Made by a program: the position numbers and the translations under genes
Shown: positions 45,789-52,680 of the stretch, piece after piece
Layout of the letters: every line of letters starts with the position of its first letter
How positions within the stretch are numbered: the first letter of the stretch is position 1
Source of the DNA: Brachionus plicatilis
Taxonomy: Eukaryota > Rotifera > Eurotatoria > Ploima > Brachionidae
Direction of reading: 5' to 3'
Assembly (NCBI GenBank): GCA_010279815.1
Contig: QEOQ01000544.1
Span: 827,015-879,694, forward strand
DNA: 52,680 nt
The notes under the pieces: generated by a model
The model's database searches: none
What the model saw: the letters and a program-made list of their open reading frames with translations, nothing else
Told to the model about the DNA's origin: nothing

Positions 45789-46839
45789 TTAAAATAAACA
45801 AGCATCTTTTTATTAAAATATTTTAAAAATAAAAAACTTATTTCAATTGATCTTTTCTTGTAATATTTTGTTTATTCATTGTTTGAATTGTTTTACTTAT
45901 CGTAATTTAATCAAAGTTAAGAAAGTAATAATTAAAAAATTAAACTTTTAAAATTTTACAACTAGTAATTATCCAAATAATTGATATGCTTATAGGTTGT
46001 AAAATAATTAAAATGTGTTTTTTGATAATTCTCTGAAAGGTTCTTAAATTTTTTAAAAATATCCAATTCATTTTGCCAATGCGTTTACTCATTTTGTAGT
46101 GAACAATAAATAAATCTTAGCTCAATAAATAAACCTGTTAATTCAAAATTTTAATATTTCAAATCATTTAGAATTTAAAATTTTTTTGAAATCCAAAATA
46201 GACTAAGTCACTTTTTAACAAACTTTATTTAACATTTAGATTCGTTGAGTCTAGAATCCGAAACAACAAAATCCAAATGAAAACTAATTGAGGGATAACA
46301 AATAATTTATGTCCTTAGAGATTTTTGTGAAATTTTTTGTTATGATAAAATAATATTAAAATAAAAATTTAAAAAAGATTAATTACTATTTTTTTATTAT
46401 TTTTGTAAAAAGAATATTAAGTTTTATGAAATACGAAAGAAATTTACAATTCAATCATTTAAAAATAACCGTATACCTTGTCCAGTCAATTTAATAAATT
46501 ATTTTTAGCTTCTGGTTCAATTTTTTAATTTGAAATAGATTTTTTTAAAAAATTTTTTACTTATTTTGATTGATTATTAAATTTATTAATTGAAATATAA
46601 TGCGTTTTTTGAATGAATTGGGCTTTATACTTTTAAAAATACGAACTTTTAATATTGTTCAGCTTCATAAATCATATTTATTTAAGCATAAAAAATATGA
46701 ATTATTATCAATATGAATAACAATTGGATGAATTTCAATGCTTATCTATATCAAATCAAAGTGCTTTTATTTTAAAATTCAGAAATTTATTTGTAAAAGA
46801 AAAAAAATGAGATTATAAAAATATCTATGATTTAATAAA
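45789..46839. other. A+T-rich spacer
   Basis: No gene, RNA or repeat recognised. Confidence 0.4.
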
Positions 46840-47806
46840 ATGCCTAATAGCTTTAAGGGCAAAATTACTGCTTTAGAACTGAGCGAGTCGGAACGAGATC
46901 TTGGAATTCAAGTTCAGCCTGATCTTAAATGGAAAGAGCACACTCAAATCTGTGTCAATAAGGCATCTCGGGTTCTCGGAATGCTCCTTTGAAAGCCGAG
47001 ATTGCGAGCTTTGGTCTAATTTATTCAAAACTTTCGTAAGGTTCCACTTAGAGTTTGCAGTGTCAGCCTGGTCCCCTCCCAACACGGCCGAGATCATGCT
47101 ACTCGAAAAAGTTCAACAAAGAGCCACGAGAATCCCCGTCAAGCATTTCAACTTAAACTACGACGAAAGATTGAAGAACATGAAACTAACAACTCTCGAG
47201 CTAAGAAGAAAACGAGGTGATCTCATTCAATTCTACAAATTTGTTAACCAAGTCGATGCCCTTAACTTACTAAATAAACCTTTGCCTAGAGATAGCTTAC
47301 TACTACAAGGGCCTTCATCGTCTACAAGAGGCAACAGTAACTAGACTTAACTTTTTCACAAACAGAACAAGCAAGTGGTGGAATAAATTACCTAATGACA
47401 TAGTCGTAGCGAAATCAGTCAACTCGTTTAAAGCAAAGCTAGACAAATGGCTGGAATCGAACGAGTCAAAACTAATTTAAACTAATTTAAAAAAAAAAAC
47501 TATTATATTATTCAGTGTTTTTTATTGTTTTGTTAAGTCAAAGTTTTGTGTCTTTAGCATTTTGTGGTTTCTCTTGAACCATTTTAGTTTTGTCAAAGCT
47601 GTGTTTTTCTTTTCTTTTTTAGTGTTTATCATTCATTATTTGGCATTTACTTTTAAGTGTAATTATTAATTTATCAATTCAATTATTGTATAATTTTAAG
47701 AAAATGTATAGGATTGTATAGCTGAAAATAAAACGCTCAGGCGTTCTCAGCTTTGTGGATAAGATCCACGCAGTTATCTACTACTACTACTACTACTACT
47801 ATTATA
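46840..47806 (+). mobile_element. 5'-truncated LINE ending in a (TAC)n tail
   Basis: The 3' end of a reverse transcriptase ORF2 is spread over three frames: LELSESERDLGIQVQPDLKW (46869-46990); FKTFVRFHLEFAVSAWSPP, LEKVQQRATRIPVKHFNLNY and LRRKRGDLIQFYKFVN (about 47000-47338); and RLNFFTNRTSKWWNKLPNDI VV (47340-47480). These are hallmark blocks of CR1/Jockey-type LINE C-termini. At least two frameshifts and a stop separate them, so it is dead. About 300 bp of 3' UTR, including CTCAGGCGTTCTCAGC, lead to a (CTA)n run at 47778-47804, typical of LINEs that end in a short tandem repeat. Confidence 0.85.
47778..47806. repeat. (CTA)n microsatellite at LINE 3' terminus
   Basis: About eight CTA units followed by TTATTAT. 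It sits precisely at the end of the LINE 3' UTR and probably is the element's own tail. Confidence 0.8.
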
Positions 47807-48093
47807 TTTTTAACCATTAAAAATAATTTTTGTTTGAAAATATTTTTTTTAAAATAAATAAAAAGAACACGTAATAATGATAAATTGTAAAATTTTTTAA
47901 AACATATTCAACTATTTTATGAACTGTTTTTCTTGTCTGATTGTCAGTTTCTAATATATTTTTTATTGTGCTATTATTTTTAATGTTTTAGATAAATAGA
48001 TTAAAGGTTGGATTAAATTGGATTAATTACATTTTATTGGATCGAATAATAAAATAAAAAAAGTTGCTAAAAATGAACTAAAAATAAATTAAA

Positions 48094-48774
48094 TTAATTT
48101 CTTAAATTTCGAATATCAGAAAGGAACTGAGACATTGGACACATAGTATATTTTGGAACATAACCACTTTGGTTTGTGGACAAATTTCTAACATAGCATA
48201 AATCGTTGTATTTGTAATGATTTTTTGAAATAAGCTCAAAACGGTCCATAAACTCAGTAGATAATTCGCTTTGATTTGCAGCCTTATAAGCAACACAACA
48301 TATATATATTTCTACAATTGAAATATCGACGTCTTCTTCTATTGAGTCATTTAGAGTCCTGGAAAGAGAAGGCCATTTATTTGCAGGTGATTCATAAATC
48401 GCATTAGAAAAAGCACTCTGTGTATCAGACCCATAGTCTGATGTTGATGATGTTGAATATTCAAATACATTTTTAGAAGAATAGCATGATTCTTGTTTGA
48501 AGTTATTAGTTATCTCTGAATGTGGTGAAGAAATCAACATTGGCAAGCTACTTATGTTTAAAGTTGATTGTTCAAGTGGTTTTTGGCATAAGAGATTCAA
48601 TTTGGCTCGGGATTTTTTTAACTTCTTGGTCTCATGGTTCAAACTTGTGGACTTAATTGGAGTACATTCATTTATTTGAGTAACTGACGCATAAGATGAT
48701 TCATTCGATGGATCAATACATTTGGTTAATTTTGATTTGGCTTTTTGTACAAAGTTAGATATTTTTTTGGACAT
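48094..48774 (-). CDS. Small SH3-domain protein
   Basis: 226 codons, single exon, ATG to TAA. Residues 1-145 are Ser/Thr-rich and look disordered; the Lys-rich start (MSKKISNFVQKAKSKLTK) could be a membrane- or nucleic-acid-contacting helix. Residues 155-215 fit an SH3 domain: YICCVAYKAANQSELSTEF (the ALYDY and E-L-S/T positions), then acidic-hydrophobic DRFELI, then LCYVRNLSTNQSGYVPKYTM (the V-R-N and G-Y-V-P-x-x-Y motifs). The first Tyr of ALYDY is kept (AYKA) but the RT-loop acidic residues are sparse and the conserved WW is replaced by LCYV, so ligand choice may differ. It would act as an adaptor. It lies in the region where upstream NSF exons should be. Confidence 0.65.
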   Translation of the reverse strand: MSKKISNFVQKAKSKLTKCIDPSNESSYASVTQINECTPIKSTSLNHETKKLKKSRAKLNLLCQKPLEQSTLNISSLPMLISSPHSEITNNFKQESCYSSKNVFEYSTSSTSDYGSDTQSAFSNAIYESPANKWPSLSRTLNDSIEEDVDISIVEIYICCVAYKAANQSELSTEFMDRFELISKNHYKYNDLCYVRNLSTNQSGYVPKYTMCPMSQFLSDIRNLRN

Positions 48775-50872
48775 TCTGTATTTTGTTAGATAGGATAATT
48801 GTTATTCTTTTAATAGGAAATTATTGGTTAGTTTAAATACATTCTACTAAATTAATATCAAAAAAAAATCCTTGTTTTGATCTGAGTAATTATGATTTTC
48901 AAGTTTAATATTCTTCTTTCGGTATGTTTTTTAATTAATGTTTTCAATCAGTTGTTATAATTGTTTTATCTTAATTTAGCCAATTATTATTTAGTTATCT
49001 TTACCGAATTAATTCTTCTTCATATTAAAAAATTAAAATAAAAATGTAAGTGAAACATAATAAAATAATAAATAAATAATAATGAAATATGAAAAAAATA
49101 TTAAATTTCTTGGTAGAAACACAACTCAATTAATTTAATTTTTATTTATTAAATTTGTATTTTCATCTTATGATAATTATGGGGATGTTTTAGAATTTAA
49201 AATAGACAGTCTTTAAACCGATTCAATTGGACAATCATCAAGACAGATCCATTTTTAAAAATATATACCATTATTTCATTATAAATTTTTTTTTAATAAA
49301 ATAATTTTGGAAAAAACCAGAGTTTGTCCGCATAACAATAGGCTTTGTTTAAGCCCTCGTATTGCGTTATATTGTTTTTTTTTTACATAATTATTATATT
49401 TTACTATATTATTATATTTGCTAGCCATCCTGAAATTGTGTTGCATAATAAAAAAGATATACATGGTTTTTGATATTTTTTATTTATTAAAATAATAGTA
49501 AGGGGCTGTTAATTACCTGTACTTCTAAAATAATTACTTTCTGTTGAAAAATCACAATTACCGTAAATATTTGAGGTACTCAAACTGAATTCATGAATAT
49601 TTTAATGCTTGAATGTGTTAAATTGTTTTTAATTTATCAAACTGCATAAATAAACAAATAAAATAAATTATTTATTAATAATTAATTGAATAAGCTACGG
49701 TAAAGTAGGATTTAAACTTTCAATAATTTAGTACTTTTTTACGCGAGACTAATTTTCAATTCGCTTTCTAAGCTTTATTAATTAAAATTCTTTAAGATTC
49801 TTAATTTTGTTTAATGTTTATGCGTTAATAAAATTATTTTATTTTAGTTAAATGATTTAATCAATCGTAAATCTGAATCTTTTAAATGAATAAAATTATC
49901 TACATTACACTACAAATATCTACATTTACATATTTGATTTTGATTAATAATAGAATTTTGAAGATTTTTGAATTGAACATCTAGATCATTTTAAAAATTA
50001 GTTGCTTTAAAAATCGGGGTTCCTAAAGTCAATGATCAGCTGATTACATACATATCTCAAGTAAATAAAGTGTTGATTTTCAATAACTTATTAACTATAA
50101 AAATCTAAATAACCTAAAAAAATCGAACTATTTTTTTCAATCAATTTGCGATCGAATAAGTTTTTTCAGTTGATTTAATAATAAGCTTGTAATAAAAATA
50201 TACAGGTAACAAAAATTTCATATAAATTTAGTATTCTTAAAATGTTTTCTTTTAAATTTACTTCAAAATAAAATTTTTCATTAAATTTTAGTTTTAATAA
50301 ATTTTTGCATACGTAAATATTTTTTAGAGCTAAGCATCAATTGAAAAAAAATTAGTCGACTAATTTACAGATTGGAGTCGATTGCCAACACTTTATAAAA
50401 ACAATGACAGGATCATAATTTTTACAATTAAAGATAAAAAGATTAATTTAATAATCTTGATAAATTAAATGTATTTTAATTCGATTTAATTGAGAAAAAA
50501 AGCACAAAATCACACAAAATTTTTGATTTAATAAAATAACAAAAAGTGAGGAATTTTTTTCATATACTTTGAGATACTAGTAATCCAATATTAAAAAGAC
50601 AATGGATCATCCTACTAGAATCAATGTTCTAATAGCGTAAAATCCATTTTCGAAATATCAAAAATTTAAATATATTTTAAGTTTAAATTTAAATTTAAAA
50701 TTAGAGATTAGCAGTCATAAAACATTATTAGAATTTTTCTTATCAAATGAATGATCAGGGGATCATAGGCTCTACAAGTTAAAAAATAATGAAAATTTTT
50801 AATTAAATATTTAATTTTTATAAATTTCAAAAATCAAAAAAATGTTAAATAAATTAAATTTTTTTCTCAAAG
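48775..50872. other. A+T-rich interval before the NSF exon
   Basis: No upstream NSF exon is visible in this 2.1 kb. It contains a transposon end at 50352-50394. If NSF is complete in the genome, this is part of a large intron. Confidence 0.4.
50352..50394. mobile_element. Fragment of the GTCGAC hAT-like mini-transposon family
   Basis: TTAGTCGACTAATTTACAG followed by GGAGTCGATTGCCAACAC resembles the right terminus of the element at 21311-21783 (GTCGATTCCAAACACTA). Only one end remains; no second terminus found nearby. Confidence 0.5.
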
Positions 50873-52081
50873 AGCGGCTCAACAGGAGTTGGTGACACAG
50901 TAGTTAATCAATTACTATCAAAAATAGATGGAGTAGACCAATTAAACAACATTTTGGTCATTGGTATGACAAATAGACGCGACATGATTGATGAGGCATT
51001 ACTTCGTCCTGGTCGTTTGGAAGTTCAATTGGAGATTAGTTTGCCAGACGAAAACGGTCGCTTGCATATTCTTCAAATTCATACTTCTAAGATGCGGGAA
51101 TATGGCAAGTTGGACACAGATGTAGACCTCAAGGAGCTTGCGGCATTGACAAAAAATTTTAGCGGCGCCGAATTGGAAGGTCTTGTGCGAGCTGCCCAGT
51201 CTAGCGCAATGAACCGTCCTATTAAGGCTTCAAACAAAGTTCAGCTTGATTCAGATGCAGTCGAAAAGCTGAAGATTTCAAGGGCTGATTTTATGCAGGC
51301 ACTGGCAAATGATCTTAAACCAGCTTTCGGAGTAAGTGCCGAAGACTTTGAGTTGTATATAAGGAATGGAATTTTGCTATGGAGCCAAACTATTCAAGAT
51401 GTTTTAGAAGAAGGTCATTTGAGGATCAATCAAACAATTAAAAGTGAAATGACACCACTGGTTACTATTTTGATTGAAGGTAAACCGAATTCTGGAAAAA
51501 CTGCGCTGGCTGCTAAAATTGCCATGGAAAGTGGATTTCCGTTTTTAAAATTTTGCTCACCACAGTCAATGATAAGTTATTCGGAGACAGCCAAATCAGA
51601 AGCTATCAAGAAAGTTTTCAGCGATGCTTATAGATCAGAGTTAAGTTGTGTGGTTGTAGACGAGATTGAATCATTGCTGGACTATGCACCTATTGGACCA
51701 AGATTTTCAAATTTTGTTTTACAAACACTCAAATTGTTGTTCAAAAAGCTTCCCCCCCGAGGACGCAAATTGCTCTTAATTGCCACAACAAGTGAAAAGG
51801 AAGTAATTAAGGAAATGGGCTTAATGCAATCATTCAGTAAAGTAATACATGTTCCAAATGTATCAAGAGGCTCAGAGGTCCTCCAGGTATTGGAACAGTT
51901 AGATTGCTTTAGCAAAAAAGAATATGATCAATTAAGCAAACAGTTGGATAATAAAGGTCTGTCAATTGGAATTAAGAGTTTACTTGATGTAGTTGAATTG
52001 TCTAAGCAAGCAACTGATGTTTATCGAACAGCAAAGTTTGTTTCTGTCTTGGAAGAAATTGCTGGATTGCATGATTGTTAA
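50873..52081 (+). CDS. NSF: Vesicle-fusing ATPase NSF, C-terminal exon
   Basis: NSF is a hexameric AAA+ ATPase that, with SNAPs, takes apart SNARE complexes. The exon starts after TTTTTCTCAAAG and encodes about 402 residues to a stop. It begins inside D1 just after Walker B ([20 protein letters not shown]), continues with [26 protein letters not shown] (arginine finger) and [20 protein letters not shown], then the D2 domain: Walker [34 protein letters not shown], and a C-terminal helical part to AGLHDC. The usual MTNRPD is MTNRRD here. The N domain and first half of D1 (about 330 residues) are not found upstream in the window; they must be across a large intron, or the gene is truncated. Confidence 0.9.
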   Translation, partial: SGSTGVGDTVVNQLLSKIDGVDQLNNILVIGMTNRRDMIDEALLRPGRLEVQLEISLPDENGRLHILQIHTSKMREYGKLDTDVDLKELAALTKNFSGAELEGLVRAAQSSAMNRPIKASNKVQLDSDAVEKLKISRADFMQALANDLKPAFGVSAEDFELYIRNGILLWSQTIQDVLEEGHLRINQTIKSEMTPLVTILIEGKPNSGKTALAAKIAMESGFPFLKFCSPQSMISYSETAKSEAIKKVFSDAYRSELSCVVVDEIESLLDYAPIGPRFSNFVLQTLKLLFKKLPPRGRKLLLIATTSEKEVIKEMGLMQSFSKVIHVPNVSRGSEVLQVLEQLDCFSKKEYDQLSKQLDNKGLSIGIKSLLDVVELSKQATDVYRTAKFVSVLEEIAGLHDC

Positions 52082-52244
52082 AATTTTTCTCAACCTTATT
52101 TTTTAGTTTTTAGATCTAGTCAAGTTTAATCAAATAAAAAATTGAGCAAAAATATTTGTTTTTTAATATTCAAATTATTTGAAAAAATTAATGAAAACTA
52201 TTTTTATCAATTAAAATAATTATGGTTTGAGTTTTGCGGATAAG
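52082..52244. other. NSF 3' flank
   Basis: Contains AATAAA at 52132-52137, a plausible polyadenylation signal about 50 bp after the NSF stop. Confidence 0.4.
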
Positions 52245-52516
52245 ATAGCGCCGCTTGTCAATATTTTCTTTCAAAATCTTTAACATTCGTACCAAAAATT
52301 CCCAAAGTTTATAAAAAACGCGTTAAAGTTAGGCGCGTCCCAAACCATAAACAAAAGCAGTGTCGAATATGCTCGAGGCCATTGTCATATTTTAGCGCAA
52401 GTAAAGTAATCCGGCTTGAAGTCACCTTTTTAGCGCTGATTGTACCAGAGTGTCCAACTTGTGATACCTCTGTGGACTACAGCGACATCGAGCAAGTTTT
52501 TTACAAAACAAGCTAA
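52245..52516 (+). CDS. Possible last exon of an unidentified zinc-binding protein
   Basis: An 89-codon open stretch with clearly higher G+C than its flanks, no ATG, following ATAAG (possible acceptor) and ending TAA. It is basic in the first half (KVYKKRVKVRRVPNHK) and has C-x2-C (CRIC) then C-x2-C (CPTC) about 31 residues later, a zinc-ribbon-like arrangement; it then ends in an acidic tail. RNase P Rpr2/Rpp21-type ribbons have similar spacing but the match is too weak to name. The first exons would have to lie between 52082 and 52244 or further upstream, so the model is incomplete. Confidence 0.35.
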
Positions 52517-52680
52517 AAACATTTGTCAAAACAAGTCAAATAAAAATTTTCTTCCTTCTCGTTTTTTAAATTTATTTTCATTTTTTTTTAGTTTTGTTAG
52601 AATGTGGGTCCATTCTTCTAATGGGTGAGGCCTATGTTATGCCAGCAAAACTTAGTCTATTATTGTTTAATTTTTCTCTC
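52517..52680. other. Right-edge sequence
   Basis: T-rich, no feature supported. Confidence 0.3.

Noticed and set aside
52220..52345. TTATGGTTTG inverted repeat suggesting a mini-element
   Set aside because: The right arm lies inside the probable zinc-ribbon exon, and ten base pairs could occur by chance.
1..52680. CRISPR arrays, prokaryotic operons or riboswitches
   Set aside because: Spliceosomal introns and animal gene content throughout; no regularly spaced identical repeats with spacers.

Overview
The window is nuclear DNA of an animal. It is strongly A+T-rich, coding exons stand out as islands of higher G+C, and most genes are split by short GT-AG introns of about 50-70 nt plus a few kilobase-scale ones. 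Recognisable genes are typical metazoan housekeeping or DNA-repair genes (gamma-tubulin complex protein 2, MSH6, TFIIE-alpha, ARMT1, TADA2B, ABCF1, a microcephalin-like protein, NSF). The compactness, extreme A+T content and mix of mobile elements would suit a rotifer or another small protostome, but I cannot assign a species from the sequence alone.

Layout. 1-4.3 kb: a head-to-head pair, GCP2 (minus, running off the left edge) and MSH6 (plus), whose start codons are 168 bp apart. 4.3-7.9 kb: no supported gene. 7.9-9.5 kb: an intronless gene for a condensation-domain/acetyltransferase-like enzyme. 10.9-12.0 kb: TFIIE-alpha, followed at 12.1-12.3 kb by a striking phased cluster of GGTCAC motifs. 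13.4-14.8 kb: ARMT1 (minus). 15.8-16.5 kb: remains of a probable MULE-type transposase (minus). 17.8-24.7 kb: a seven-exon TADA2B gene (minus), whose big third intron holds two palindromic mini-transposons. 25.5-36.8 kb: an accessory zone with two near-identical copies (about 8.35 kb apart) of a secreted PAN/apple-like gene facing the 3' end of an antisense gene related to the C-terminal domain of thiol-activated cytolysins, plus a third inverted, mosaic fragment. Between the two copies lie ABCF1 (with an in-frame stop), a dead LINE end and a dead Tc1-like transposase. 39.4-43.1 kb: a five-exon microcephalin-like BRCT gene (minus). 43.2-47.8 kb: transposon debris, a hypothetical gene, and a 5'-truncated LINE ending in a (TAC)n tail. 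48.1-48.8 kb: a small SH3-domain protein (minus). 50.9-52.1 kb: the C-terminal two thirds of NSF (plus), then a possible zinc-binding exon.

Functionally the window is a collection rather than an operon-like system. DNA maintenance (MSH6, microcephalin, ARMT1) and transcription (TFIIE-alpha, TADA2B) are over-represented. The part most likely to be undescribed is the duplicated secreted-gene module at 25.5-36.8 kb, which shows patchy, clustered divergence suggestive of gene conversion or diversifying selection.
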